This document shows positions 52,190 to 60,642 of a DNA stretch of 64,000 bases, in pieces. The number at the start of each line of letters is the position of its first letter. The first letter of the stretch is position 1. The stretch covers positions 20,610 to 84,609 of the forward strand of contig DASSTE010000028.1 of the NCBI GenBank assembly GCA_035708085.1. The letters run 5' to 3'. A program made the translations under genes and the position numbers. The stretch comes from DASSBR01 sp035708085. Lineage in GTDB: Bacteria; Pseudomonadota; Gammaproteobacteria; Natronospirales; DASSBR01. The notes beneath the pieces are model-generated. The model was not told where the DNA came from and searched no databases. It worked only from the letters and a program-made list of their open reading frames with translations.

Positions 52190-53256
52190 ACGGCCGCCAG
52201 CGCCGGCAGCCTGAACATTCGCTCCAATCCGTTCGCGACATTCGCTGCCGCAGCGGCATATTGCTGTTGCAGAAACATTCCGCGGAGTGAACCGCCCATC
52301 CGCGCATGCACCGTGCTCCAAGCCGAGAGCAACATGTAAAGCCGTATCCAGTTCAACGGCAAGGCAACCTGCGAATAATCGATGCCCGTCCCCTCAAAAT
52401 AGCTCGCCACGAAATGTCGGAACAGACCGTCCTTGCAGAACCACAACCGAGTCTGCGCCCAGAGACGGAGCTTCAAGTCAAGGTGATTCAGAAACGAAGC
52501 AGCGTCATACAGCACGCTACCGTTATTCAGCGCATCGATGTCCAACCCGAAGACGTTGCTGCGCGCAAAAATCAGGTTGTCCGACTTGAAGTCACCGCAC
52601 AGCCACGCCTGCGGCGATTCGACGGAACTCGCGTGCTCCGCCGAATCGATCAACAAGTTGCGACAGCGATTCAAAAGCCTCGGCCTTGGGAGTCCTCGCC
52701 GCTGCAACTCGTCCAGGTTGCTGATCTTTGCCGTCAGATCGAGCTTGCCGGGCGTACGAGGCCGAGCAGCATGGAACGTACGCAGCCAACCTGCCGCACC
52801 TTCCAACAACTCCTTCGCATACTGCTGACCGCGGCCGAACGCGAGCAAAATCCCGGACAAGGTTTTGCCTTCCACCCATTGCGTCAGCAGCGCCCCGTGA
52901 GCCTCCATCAAAAGGTAAGGCTGCGGCACGCTATACCGGCCATCCTTAGGCAGCACACCGGCCACCCGTGTCAGCGTTTCGAACTGCTGGCGCGCCGTAT
53001 CCGGGTCTTGTTCGGCCGACCTCGGCATCAGGCACAACTTGAGCGCGCACGGAAATGGCAACTTCGACGAGTTCACCCTGAACACGCGTGAGTTGTACCC
53101 GGAGTACACGGGGCCGTAAACGGCAATGTCAGCCAAGCGCGGCGGCCGGCCGGCATACAGATATGCCGCCAGAAGTTGCCGGACAGCGCTGCGATCGGGA
53201 TACCGCGTCACCGGCGTTGAGCGACGATAATAATTTCTTCCGTCAAAGGCGGACAC
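52186..53256 (-). CDS. Kinase-fold phosphotransferase (APH-like), copy 2
   Basis: 356 aa from a GTG at 53256 (AGGGAGG upstream). An alternative GTG at 53211 overlaps the methyltransferase stop as GTGA and would give 341 aa. Kinase-fold motifs: LCGDFKSDN, the catalytic Asp and metal Asn, in place of HGDxxxxN; and GLDIDAL in place of DFG. The N-lobe shows FPCALKLCL with a candidate ATP-binding Lys. Substrate unknown. The gene pairs with the methyltransferase encoded immediately upstream, mirroring the pair at 2867-4731, but the two kinase copies are clearly diverged. Confidence 0.72.
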   Translation of the reverse strand: MSAFDGRNYYRRSTPVTRYPDRSAVRQLLAAYLYAGRPPRLADIAVYGPVYSGYNSRVFRVNSSKLPFPCALKLCLMPRSAEQDPDTARQQFETLTRVAGVLPKDGRYSVPQPYLLMEAHGALLTQWVEGKTLSGILLAFGRGQQYAKELLEGAAGWLRTFHAARPRTPGKLDLTAKISNLDELQRRGLPRPRLLNRCRNLLIDSAEHASSVESPQAWLCGDFKSDNLIFARSNVFGLDIDALNNGSVLYDAASFLNHLDLKLRLWAQTRLWFCKDGLFRHFVASYFEGTGIDYSQVALPLNWIRLYMLLSAWSTVHARMGGSLRGMFLQQQYAAAAANVANGLERMFRLPALAAV

Positions 53257-53855
53257 GGCCGCAGCCTCCCTAGTTCGCGCAGGCCGGCGCCATCCAAGAG
53301 GTCCGCCAGACCATTTTTCGACACCGGATATCGCACCGGGACCTGATGTCGAAGCAGCCGCTTTACCCTATGCCGCGTCTTCTGATAGCTACTGGTCCAC
53401 GAATGCGTGAACACAATGCGCCCGGTTGTGATTGCAGCTATGTTGCGCAGAAAAACTATCTGCCTGTCCGGTGGAAAGTGCATCAGCACCCTGGCGCACA
53501 AGGCGGCGTCATAATTGTCCGGCGGCAGGGATTCGTGCCGCATCATATCAGCCGTTCGCCAGCTGAATCGCTCGCCGAATCGCGCAAGCTTGCGTTGCGC
53601 CTGAGCCAGCATCGCGCTGGAGATATCCACGCCCGCGACGCGGTAACCGTCCTCCAGCAAGACTTCGGCAAGCCGACCGGTGCCGCAGGGTGCGTCGACT
53701 ATCGTGCTGTTGGGAGCAAGCCCCCTGAAGGCGGTGCGGACGTAGTGCTTTTCCAGCGCATCAAAAGCCTTCCCGGCGATGCTGGAAAAGCGAATTGCGT
53801 CGTAGGTTTCTGCAATCGACTTTTGTTGATAGTGATGGATCGGATCGTCGACCAT
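53208..53855 (-). CDS. Class I SAM-dependent methyltransferase
   Basis: 215 aa. Motif I VDAPCGTGRLAEVL and VAGVDISSAMLAQAQ are clear, followed by DAALCARVLMHF. It has the small single-domain size of type-11/25 methyltransferases. It overlaps the kinase-fold gene downstream and has no gene directly upstream; hpnL ends at 53919. AAGGGACAC precedes the ATG at 53855. Together with the kinase-fold protein it resembles a split methyltransferase-kinase capping module. Confidence 0.82.
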   Translation of the reverse strand: MVDDPIHHYQQKSIAETYDAIRFSSIAGKAFDALEKHYVRTAFRGLAPNSTIVDAPCGTGRLAEVLLEDGYRVAGVDISSAMLAQAQRKLARFGERFSWRTADMMRHESLPPDNYDAALCARVLMHFPPDRQIVFLRNIAAITTGRIVFTHSWTSSYQKTRHRVKRLLRHQVPVRYPVSKNGLADLLDGAGLRELGRLRPCPPLTEEIIIVAQRR

Positions 53856-53918
53856 GGAAGTGTCCCTTTCCTTATGTTTTCATCTTGCGCAAGATTAGCA
53901 CAATATGTCAGGTGGGCG

Positions 53919-54932
53919 TCAATCGCTGTTCGAATCCGATTGCTCCGTGCGCCATACCTTGCCCAACTGGCGCCCTTCGCGCCATTGCCAGCTCAAGATA
54001 CTCGGGACGCCAAAAAGCAGTTCGCGGAAGCGCTTGGCCAGCGAAATCGCGATCGCGAAGTCTGCCGGGACGCCGACCAACTGACCGATCAGCACGAAGC
54101 TGCCTTCCTGCACGCCCACACCCGCGGGCACGATGAACGCGGCGCCGCGGGCTGCCAGGCTCATCGTCTCCATCACGATCGCCTGCCACACGGCGACCGG
54201 ATGGTGCAGCAGATACATGATCACCCAGACTTCGGCCGCCTCGGCCGCCAGCGACAGGAATTTCCAGGTGCCGGAGACGGCGAGCAAGCCCAGGCGGCCG
54301 TAGAACTGGCGGATTTCAGCGTCGAGCTCGGTCGGCTGCACCCAGCGCGCCAGCAGCTTGTGGCCGCCCGTGACGATTTCGATCAGGCGGTCCAGCCGCT
54401 CGAAAACGTTTCCATAGCGCTGCGCCGCGACCATCAGCGCCATACCCGGCAGCATCGCCAGCAGTACGACGCCGGCCGGCCCGGCGATTTTCGCCCCGGG
54501 GATATTCGATAGCAGCAGACCGAGCCCGGCGAGCGTGAGCAGGTACAGCCCGATCGCGGTCAGTGTCAGCAGCAGGATGACGCACGCGCCGCCCAGCGCG
54601 ATCGGAATGCCACGCTTGTGCAGCAGCCGAATTCCCGCCAGCTCGCCGCCGACCCGCGCCACCGGCAGCAGGTTGTTGACGCCCTCGCGCACGGCCGACA
54701 CCCAGAACACGTACGGCAGCGATGGCGCGTCCGGCCGCGTGCGCAGCAACGCCCGGAACGCAAGCGCGTCGAGGAGCACCGGGACGATGTGCAACGGTCC
54801 GAGCCAAAACAGGCCCCAGCCGGCAATCTCCAGGACGTGCAGAATGTCGCCCGACCCCGCCATCACCACCAGGGCGATGGCCAGCAGCAGGCCGATCAGG
54901 CCCGCAGCCCAGGCGATCAGTTTGGCTCTCAA
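53919..54932 (-). CDS. hpnL: HpnL-like membrane protein (lysylphosphatidylglycerol-synthase TM family)
   Basis: 337 aa starting at a TTG at 54932, 12 bases after the HpnI stop. Seven or more membrane segments. The REGVNNLLPVARVGGELAGIRLL and PAGVGVQEGSFVLIGQLVG motifs are typical of the YbhN/UPF0104-like family to which HpnL belongs. HpnL proteins move hopanoids toward the outer membrane. Next to hpnI the assignment is strong, although other UPF0104 proteins cannot be excluded on sequence alone. Confidence 0.82.
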   Translation of the reverse strand: MRAKLIAWAAGLIGLLLAIALVVMAGSGDILHVLEIAGWGLFWLGPLHIVPVLLDALAFRALLRTRPDAPSLPYVFWVSAVREGVNNLLPVARVGGELAGIRLLHKRGIPIALGGACVILLLTLTAIGLYLLTLAGLGLLLSNIPGAKIAGPAGVVLLAMLPGMALMVAAQRYGNVFERLDRLIEIVTGGHKLLARWVQPTELDAEIRQFYGRLGLLAVSGTWKFLSLAAEAAEVWVIMYLLHHPVAVWQAIVMETMSLAARGAAFIVPAGVGVQEGSFVLIGQLVGVPADFAIAISLAKRFRELLFGVPSILSWQWREGRQLGKVWRTEQSDSNSD

Positions 54933-54944
54933 AGCGGTGCCGTA

Positions 54945-56180
54945 TCAGAGATTTTTAATGGCGTTGCGCAGCCGAAACCAGGCAGCCATGTAAGTTGTCG
55001 GCTTCCAGGCCGCAAGCGCCGGGGCCGCGGCCTCAACCAGCGTCCCGTCGCGCCGGATGGTGAAATAATGCGAGCGCCAGCAAATGCGCCGGCCGGCGTG
55101 GCACCACAACCAGACACCCAGGCTGACGACATCGCGAATCGGCACCAGCCAGCCGTCGGACAACGCCTGTTCGCGGTCCGGATTGATTGCGATTTGAGCC
55201 CCCCATTTCGCCGCCACGGTCACTGCGAGCATTGCCAGCATGAATGCCTGCGGCCCTGTCAGCGCCAGCATAGCGCCGCAAAGAGGGATGCCGAAACTGA
55301 TGAACGTGAAACCGTACCCGAGTGGCTGCAACACCCTGAGCGCGCGCGCCTGGCGCAGCTCGTGGCGCAACAGGTCCCCCAGGCTGTGGTTCGGCACCGA
55401 CGTCTCGACCATATAATCGGCCAGCACTGTACGGTAGCCCCGCCGGCGCACCAGCTCGCCGAGCATGTAATCGTCGGCCACGTGATTCGCGACTGCGCCG
55501 AATCCACCGATGTCGTCAAGCACCGAACGGCGCATGACGAGCGTCGCCCCGAACCCGAATGCCTGCCAGCCGAACAACCGCGACAACAGCACCGACGGCG
55601 TGAACCAGCCGTTCACGAACATCGCCGTGAGCCGCGCGTGAATACCCTTCTCCGCGCACGCCTGGTAAATGCATGTGGCAAGCCCGACGCCGGGCCGATT
55701 CAGCGGTGCGGTCACCGTCGCCAGGTAATCGCGTCCGACACGAATGTCGCTGTCGGCGATCACCAGCAGGTCGTAGCGTGCCGCCGGCAACATGTTGTCG
55801 AGATTGCTGACTTTGTAGTTGCTGCCGATCAACCGATCGTCGACGACCAGCGTCAGATCGAGATGGGGATATTCCGCCTTGAGCCGCCTGACGATCTGCA
55901 CGGCTGGGTCCGAACTACGCCGCACGCCGAAGACAATCTGGAACTCGGGGTAATCCTGCTCGCAACACGAACGCAGGCTTTCGTAAAGACCGGCTTCGGC
56001 ACCGCACAACGGCTTCAGGATCGTCACGGGGACGTGCCGGTCGCCGACGGCGGAGTGCCGCCGCCGCAGCCAATGCACGGCCGCGGCCAATGCCGCGGCG
56101 GCATAAGCGGCCGTCAGGGCGCCTACCGCATCGCCAACCAGGAGCATCCAATGATCGGCCAGCCAACTCAGTTGATGCAC
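54945..56180 (-). CDS. hpnI: HpnI-like hopanoid N-acetylglucosaminyltransferase (ceramide glucosyltransferase-like, GT21)
   Basis: 411 aa from a GTG at 56180. GT21 architecture: a membrane helix near the N-terminus, then VTILKPLCGAEAGLYESLRSCCEQDYP, DSDIRV (D1/D2), and the Q/RxxRW-like RHELRQARALR segment, followed by C-terminal membrane helices. HpnI adds N-acetylglucosamine to bacteriohopanetetrol. It is adjacent to hpnL. The rest of the hopanoid pathway is absent from the window. Confidence 0.88.
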   Translation of the reverse strand: MHQLSWLADHWMLLVGDAVGALTAAYAAAALAAAVHWLRRRHSAVGDRHVPVTILKPLCGAEAGLYESLRSCCEQDYPEFQIVFGVRRSSDPAVQIVRRLKAEYPHLDLTLVVDDRLIGSNYKVSNLDNMLPAARYDLLVIADSDIRVGRDYLATVTAPLNRPGVGLATCIYQACAEKGIHARLTAMFVNGWFTPSVLLSRLFGWQAFGFGATLVMRRSVLDDIGGFGAVANHVADDYMLGELVRRRGYRTVLADYMVETSVPNHSLGDLLRHELRQARALRVLQPLGYGFTFISFGIPLCGAMLALTGPQAFMLAMLAVTVAAKWGAQIAINPDREQALSDGWLVPIRDVVSLGVWLWCHAGRRICWRSHYFTIRRDGTLVEAAAPALAAWKPTTYMAAWFRLRNAIKNL

Positions 56181-56251
56181 GCAAACTCCGGCGAACTCTC
56201 CACTGCGGTTAAGCTACCATATCGGCCGCCTGTCGGTCATTCGAACGACGC

Positions 56252-57622
56252 CTATTTCACAGACACTGCCTTGATGTTCACGAATTCGTGAATGCCGAAC
56301 ACCGAGAGTTCGCGGCCATAGCCGCTGTTCTTGATGCCGCCGAACGGCAGGCGCGGGTCGGAGCGGACGAAATCGTTGACGAAGCAGGCGCCGGCATGAA
56401 TCTCGCTGGTTGCGAGCCTGATGCCGCGATCGAGATCGCGCGTAAATACCGCCGAGCCCAACCCGAATCCCGTGCCATTGGCAACCTTCAGGGCCTCGGC
56501 CTCGTCGGCGACCGGAATCAGCGTCGCGACCGGCCCGAACAACTCCTCCGAATACGCCGGCATGCCCGGCTTTACGTCAGTCAGGAATGTCGGCGGATAG
56601 TAGAAGCCTGGACCGTCCGGCAGTTCGCCGCCCGTGAGGCAACGGGCCCCGGCGGCGACACTTTTTTCGACCTGCGCGTGCAATTGGTCGCGCAGATCGC
56701 CGCGCGCCATCGGCCCGACGGTATTGCTTTCGTCGGTCGGGTCGCCCATCCTGGCAGCGTGGAGCTCCGCCAGCGCCAGCTTTTCGAACTGCTCGCGCAC
56801 CGCGTCAACGACGATAAACCGCTTGGCGGCGATGCAGCTCTGGCCCGAGTTGACCAGTCGCCCCTGCACGCACGACTTTGCCGCGGCTTCAACGTCGGCG
56901 TCTTCAAGTATCACGTAAGCATCGCTGCCGCCGAGTTCCAGCACCGTTTTCTTGAGCGCCTTGCCGGCTTCACTTGCCACCGCGCGGCCGGCGCCGACGC
57001 TGCCCGTCAGCGTGACTGCCTGGACGTCATCGTTGGCAATAACTTTGGCTGCCTGGTCGGTATCGATAATGACAGTGCGGAACAATTCCTTCGGGAACCC
57101 CGCCTCGTGCATAATCGACTCGATGTCGAGCGCGCAGCCGGTTACATTGGGCGAATGCTTTAAAACGCCCGCATTGCCGGCCATGATGTTCGGCGCGATA
57201 AACCGGAACACCTGCCACAGCGGATAGTTCCACGGCATGATCGCGAACACGACACCGAGCGGCTGAAACGTGACAAAACTTCGGCGTGCGTCGGTTTTGA
57301 CTTCCTGTTGCGCCAGGAACTGTTCCGCGTGTTCGGCAAAATATTCACAGGCCCAGGCGCACTTCTCGATCTCCGCGTGCGCCTGCTTGATCGGCTTGCC
57401 CATCTCCTCCGTCATGCGCGCCGCATACCGGTCACTGTTTTTGCGCAACACGGCTGCCGCACTGTTCATCAGCTTCGCACGCTCGGCGAACGGTGTCTTG
57501 CGCCATTGCATATGCGCCGTGTGCGCCTGGCGGAGAATCGTCTCGACCTCCGCGTCCTGCATCAGCGGATAGCTTTTGATGGTTTTCCCGGTCGCGGGAT
57601 TGATGGTTTCCATGGTGGTCAT
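56252..57622 (-). CDS. NAD(P)-dependent aldehyde dehydrogenase (succinate-semialdehyde dehydrogenase-like)
   Basis: 456 aa from the ATG at 57622 (GAGGA 10 bases upstream); an in-frame ATG at 57631 has a site only one base away and is less likely. Motifs: VFAIMPWNYPLWQVFR, the ELGGSDAYVILEDADVE glutamate region, and the catalytic cysteine in NSGQSCIAAKRFI. Oxidises a semialdehyde to an acid. It is separated from the acetolactate-synthase-like gene by a REP-like hairpin. The exact substrate is uncertain. Confidence 0.88.
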   Translation of the reverse strand: MTTMETINPATGKTIKSYPLMQDAEVETILRQAHTAHMQWRKTPFAERAKLMNSAAAVLRKNSDRYAARMTEEMGKPIKQAHAEIEKCAWACEYFAEHAEQFLAQQEVKTDARRSFVTFQPLGVVFAIMPWNYPLWQVFRFIAPNIMAGNAGVLKHSPNVTGCALDIESIMHEAGFPKELFRTVIIDTDQAAKVIANDDVQAVTLTGSVGAGRAVASEAGKALKKTVLELGGSDAYVILEDADVEAAAKSCVQGRLVNSGQSCIAAKRFIVVDAVREQFEKLALAELHAARMGDPTDESNTVGPMARGDLRDQLHAQVEKSVAAGARCLTGGELPDGPGFYYPPTFLTDVKPGMPAYSEELFGPVATLIPVADEAEALKVANGTGFGLGSAVFTRDLDRGIRLATSEIHAGACFVNDFVRSDPRLPFGGIKNSGYGRELSVFGIHEFVNIKAVSVK

Positions 57623-57644
57623 GTTTTGCATTTCCTCGGTTAGC

Positions 57645-57684
57645 TGTAGGAGCGGCCGCCGGCCGCGCCGCGCTCGCTCCTACA
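57645..57684. repeat. REP-like palindrome between the acetolactate-synthase-like and aldehyde dehydrogenase genes
   Basis: Arms TGTAGGAGCG (57645-57654) and CGCTCCTACA (57675-57684) are perfect 10-bp complements around a 20-base GC-rich centre. The sequence matches the form of the GTAGGAGC repetitive palindromes common in Pseudomonas and Xanthomonas. It covers the stop codon of the gene ending at 57680. No second copy was noticed in the window. Confidence 0.7.
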
Positions 57685-59332
57685 CCTTGTCAGCCCAATA
57701 GCGGTTGCACTTGTCGAACAGTTCGGTATTCACGCTGGCATCGACATCGACCGCCACCACGCGTAGTTCGGTGGAGGTAATCGCCTCCGTCAGTTGCTTC
57801 CTGAGTTGGCCGACACTTTTCGGGTGATACGCCTTGATGCCGAAGCTTTCGGCATACGCCTTGAAGTCGGGATTGCTGATGCGGGTGCCGAACGAGTCGT
57901 TGCGCGACATCTCCTGCTTCCAGCGAATCAGGCCGTAGTCGTTGTCATTGAGTATGACGGCGGTAAACCCGGCGCCGATGCGCCTGGCGGTTTCCAGCTC
58001 CTGCGAATTCATCATGAACCCGCCATCGCCCATCACCGACACGACCTGACGATCGGGGTCGATCATCGACGCGGCGATGCCGCCCGGCAGCGCCATGCTC
58101 ATGCTCGCAAGACCGTTGGTAATAATGCAGCCGTTGGGCGTGTAGGTCGGGAAATTACGCGCGATCCACATCTTGTGGCTGCCGACGTCCGAGATCAGCA
58201 GGCCGTCGTCGTCGAGAATATCACGGATGACATTGAGCACCGCCGGGATCGTGAAGGTCGTGGCGCTGTCGTCGAGACTGTAGCCGGCGATGTCATTGAG
58301 AATGCGCTGGCGCACCGGCGCGTACCAGTCTCTGTCGTACTTCGGCTCGCGCTCGTCGAGTCCCGTGTGCAGCGCACGCACCGACGCCGCCAGGTCGCCG
58401 ACCACCTCCACCGCCGGCCGATAATGCGTGTACACCTCCGCCGGCACATGATCGATATGAATAATCGTCTTGTCGTTGTTTTCGTTCCACTTCTGCGGCG
58501 CGTACTCGCCGATGTCGTAGCCGATGGTCACGACGACATCCGCCTGCTCGACCGCTTCGAGCACGTAGTCCTTGAAGCTCAGGCCGATCGACAGCAGCGA
58601 CGCCTCGTTGTGATCCGACACCGCGCCCTTGCCCATGAACGTCGCGGCGACCGGAATGCCGAAATGGTCGACCAGTTCGGTCAGCGCCGTGCTGCACTTC
58701 TCCCGGATCGCACCGTTGCCGGCGATGATCAGCGGCCGCTGCGCCTTCGTCAGCACGTCGAGCGCCTGGCCGATCGCCGTCATGTCCGGATCCGCGCGCA
58801 AAATCTTGCCCGGTGCGATCGGTTCATAGCTTTTCACTTCCCGCGCGGCGATATCCTCCGGCAGTTCCAGATGCGTCACGCCGGGCTTCTGCAACTCCGC
58901 CAGCTTGAACGCCTTGCGCACCACCTCGGTCACGATGCGTTCGGAGTGAATGCTCGCGTTCCACTTCACGATCGGCTTGAACATGCTCACGATGTCGAGC
59001 ATCTGGTGGCTCTGGTTGTGCATGCGGTCGAGCCCGCCCTGCGCCGTGATCGCCACCACCGGCGCCATGTCGAGTTGCGCGTCGGCCAGGCCGGTAATCA
59101 GGTTGGTCGCCCCGGGCCCGAGCGTCGACAGGCAGACGCCCGCCCTGCCGGTAATCCGCCCCCAGATATTGGCGATGAAGGCCGCGCCCTGCTCATGCCG
59201 GCACGGTACGAACTGAATCGAGGACTTCTCCAATGAGAACATCAAATCCTCGGTTTCCTCGCCGGGCAGGCCGAAGACGTACTTGACACCCTCGTTCTCA
59301 AGGCACTTGACCAGCAGGTCGGATACTTTCAT
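57680..59332 (-). CDS. Acetolactate synthase-like thiamine-diphosphate enzyme
   Basis: 550 aa. FGLPGEETEDL and the Glu/His pair of CRHEQGAAFIA give the cofactor site; the thiamine-diphosphate motif is GDGGFMMNSQELETA with Asn in ILNDNDYG. NQSHQMLDI and FMGKGAVSDHN are typical of acetohydroxyacid synthase large subunits. No small subunit or ilvC follows, so a catabolic AlsS-like or a related decarboxylase role is possible. Its stop codon lies in the REP-like palindrome and tRNA-Thr lies upstream on the same strand. Confidence 0.85.
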   Translation of the reverse strand: MKVSDLLVKCLENEGVKYVFGLPGEETEDLMFSLEKSSIQFVPCRHEQGAAFIANIWGRITGRAGVCLSTLGPGATNLITGLADAQLDMAPVVAITAQGGLDRMHNQSHQMLDIVSMFKPIVKWNASIHSERIVTEVVRKAFKLAELQKPGVTHLELPEDIAAREVKSYEPIAPGKILRADPDMTAIGQALDVLTKAQRPLIIAGNGAIREKCSTALTELVDHFGIPVAATFMGKGAVSDHNEASLLSIGLSFKDYVLEAVEQADVVVTIGYDIGEYAPQKWNENNDKTIIHIDHVPAEVYTHYRPAVEVVGDLAASVRALHTGLDEREPKYDRDWYAPVRQRILNDIAGYSLDDSATTFTIPAVLNVIRDILDDDGLLISDVGSHKMWIARNFPTYTPNGCIITNGLASMSMALPGGIAASMIDPDRQVVSVMGDGGFMMNSQELETARRIGAGFTAVILNDNDYGLIRWKQEMSRNDSFGTRISNPDFKAYAESFGIKAYHPKSVGQLRKQLTEAITSTELRVVAVDVDASVNTELFDKCNRYWADKV

Positions 59333-59430
59333 GGAAGGCTCCCGTTATTTCGTGCGAAATTCTACGCCGACCGTCGTAGGTTTTCAGGTTCACGAAACGG
59401 GAGCGGAACGGAAACGGGACGGGAAAGAAA

Positions 59431-59506
59431 TGGTGCCGGAGAGAGGAATTGAACCTCCGACCTGCTGGTTACGAATCAGCTGCTCTACCGACTGAGCTAC
59501 TCCGGC
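59431..59506 (-). tRNA. tRNA-Thr (anticodon CGT)
   Basis: 76 bases on the minus strand with a genomically encoded CCA. The acceptor stem GCCGGAG pairs with CTCCGGC, the D-loop is AGTCGGTAGA, the anticodon loop is TTCGTAA with CGT at positions 34-36, and the T-arm has GGTTCAATTCC. A promoter lies immediately upstream. Confidence 0.95.
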
Positions 59507-59521
59507 GCAGGAAGGGGCGGA

Positions 59522-59550
59522 AGTATAGCGAAAGGGCTTTACAGCGGCAA
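59522..59550 (-). promoter_or_regulatory. Promoter of tRNA-Thr
   Basis: Minus strand TTGCCG (-35) and TATACT (-10) with exactly 17 bases between. The GC-rich segment after the -10 is the discriminator expected of stringently controlled tRNA promoters. It sits just after the Fur-like gene stop at 59552. Confidence 0.65.
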
Positions 59551-59551
59551 A

Positions 59552-59986
59552 CTATGGGGCCTTGTCGCGGACGCGCACGATCACGTCGACGCCTTCCTGC
59601 GCCGTGCCCCGCGGCAGCGCCGGCAGGTCCGCGAAGCGCACCTGTTCTGCCGGGATGTCTGTCAGTTCGCCGCTGTCGACGTTGTAGAAGTGGTGATGCG
59701 ACTCGGTGGTGGAGTCGTAGAAGACCCGGTTCGGGTCGACTATGATCGCCTTGGCCAGGCCCCTCGCACACAGCAGCTTGAGCGTGTTGTAAACGGTGGC
59801 CTTGGAGACGCGGACGCCCCGCTCCAGCAGGATCGCAGAAATCCGGTCGGCAGACAGGTGACGCGGCCGGTCGAGCAGCACGCGCGCGATCTCGATGCGC
59901 TGCGCGGTCGGCTGCACGCCGGCCGCCTCGAGCTGCTTCGAAACGGGATCAAGCCCCGGTTTGTCGCTGCTTGTTGCTTCGATCAC
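59552..59986 (-). CDS. Fur-family regulator, Irr-like
   Basis: 144 aa from the GTG at 59986, the usual family size; an upstream in-frame TTG at 60076 would be unusually long. Winged-helix segment LEAAGVQPTAQRIEIARVLLD and VRVSKATVYNTLKLL, then a metal/heme-sensing segment SHHHFYNVDSGELTDIP. The HHH run and the absence of CxxC zinc ligands resemble Irr rather than classical Fur. A TATACT box lies just upstream, so the transcript may be nearly leaderless. Regulated genes unknown. Confidence 0.75.
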   Translation of the reverse strand: MIEATSSDKPGLDPVSKQLEAAGVQPTAQRIEIARVLLDRPRHLSADRISAILLERGVRVSKATVYNTLKLLCARGLAKAIIVDPNRVFYDSTTESHHHFYNVDSGELTDIPAEQVRFADLPALPRGTAQEGVDVIVRVRDKAP

Positions 59987-60117
59987 GTCGTCAGTATAGG
60001 AAGATTCAGCGCTTATCACCAGCTTCCGCGCACGTCTTCCGGCCTGAGGTTGCGCCAATCCGGGAAATTTTGCCAATATGTGCGCGCAACGATAATTAAA
60101 AAGGAAGGGGAGTCTTT

Positions 60118-60642
60118 ATGCGGATCGAGCGCGGCTTCACGCTTATTGAACTGATCGTGGTCATTGCCGTTCTGGCCATTCTCGTCACCACCGCGGTTCC
60201 GGGCTTCAACCGCTTCGTCGCACACGAGCGCCGCGTCAGCACCGTCATGTCGCTGGTGCATGCGCTGAACCTGGCGCGCTCCCGCGCCATATCATCCGGT
60301 CGCTACGTGGCCGTCTGCCCCAGCGTCGACAGCCGGACCTGCGCCGGCGATGAATCACAGTGGGATGCCGGTTGGCTCGTGTTCATCAACCTGGATCCGG
60401 AGTCGCCACCCGAAATCGACGAAGGCGAGCGCGTGCTGCTACGCCACGGGCCGGTGGAGGATGTGCTGGAAGTGACGGCCAATCGCGAGGGCTTCAATTT
60501 CCGGCCGCGGTCAATCCGCTCGACGGCGGGCAGCCTGTTCGTGTGTACGCGCAATCATCACAACGAGGCGATCATCATCAGCTATACCGGCCGCGTGCGG
60601 ACATCCGCCCGCTACGACGGCGAGCCGGTAGCGTGCGACTAG
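60118..60642 (+). CDS. Type IV minor pilin/pseudopilin (FimT/GspH-like)
   Basis: 174 aa. The prepilin peptidase site is RG/FTLIELIVV, with cleavage after Gly6 and Phe then Glu at +5, followed by the hydrophobic helix. The C-terminal domain resembles GspH/FimT. AAGGAAGGGGAG precedes the ATG at 60118. No other pilin genes are nearby, so it is isolated from a pil cluster. Its last 4 bases overlap the lspA end. Confidence 0.85.
   Translation: MRIERGFTLIELIVVIAVLAILVTTAVPGFNRFVAHERRVSTVMSLVHALNLARSRAISSGRYVAVCPSVDSRTCAGDESQWDAGWLVFINLDPESPPEIDEGERVLLRHGPVEDVLEVTANREGFNFRPRSIRSTAGSLFVCTRNHHNEAIIISYTGRVRTSARYDGEPVACD

Noticed and set aside
59987..60117. Promoter for the minor pilin gene (TTGCCA and GATAAT)
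   Set aside because: Spacing is only 15 bases, too short to support.
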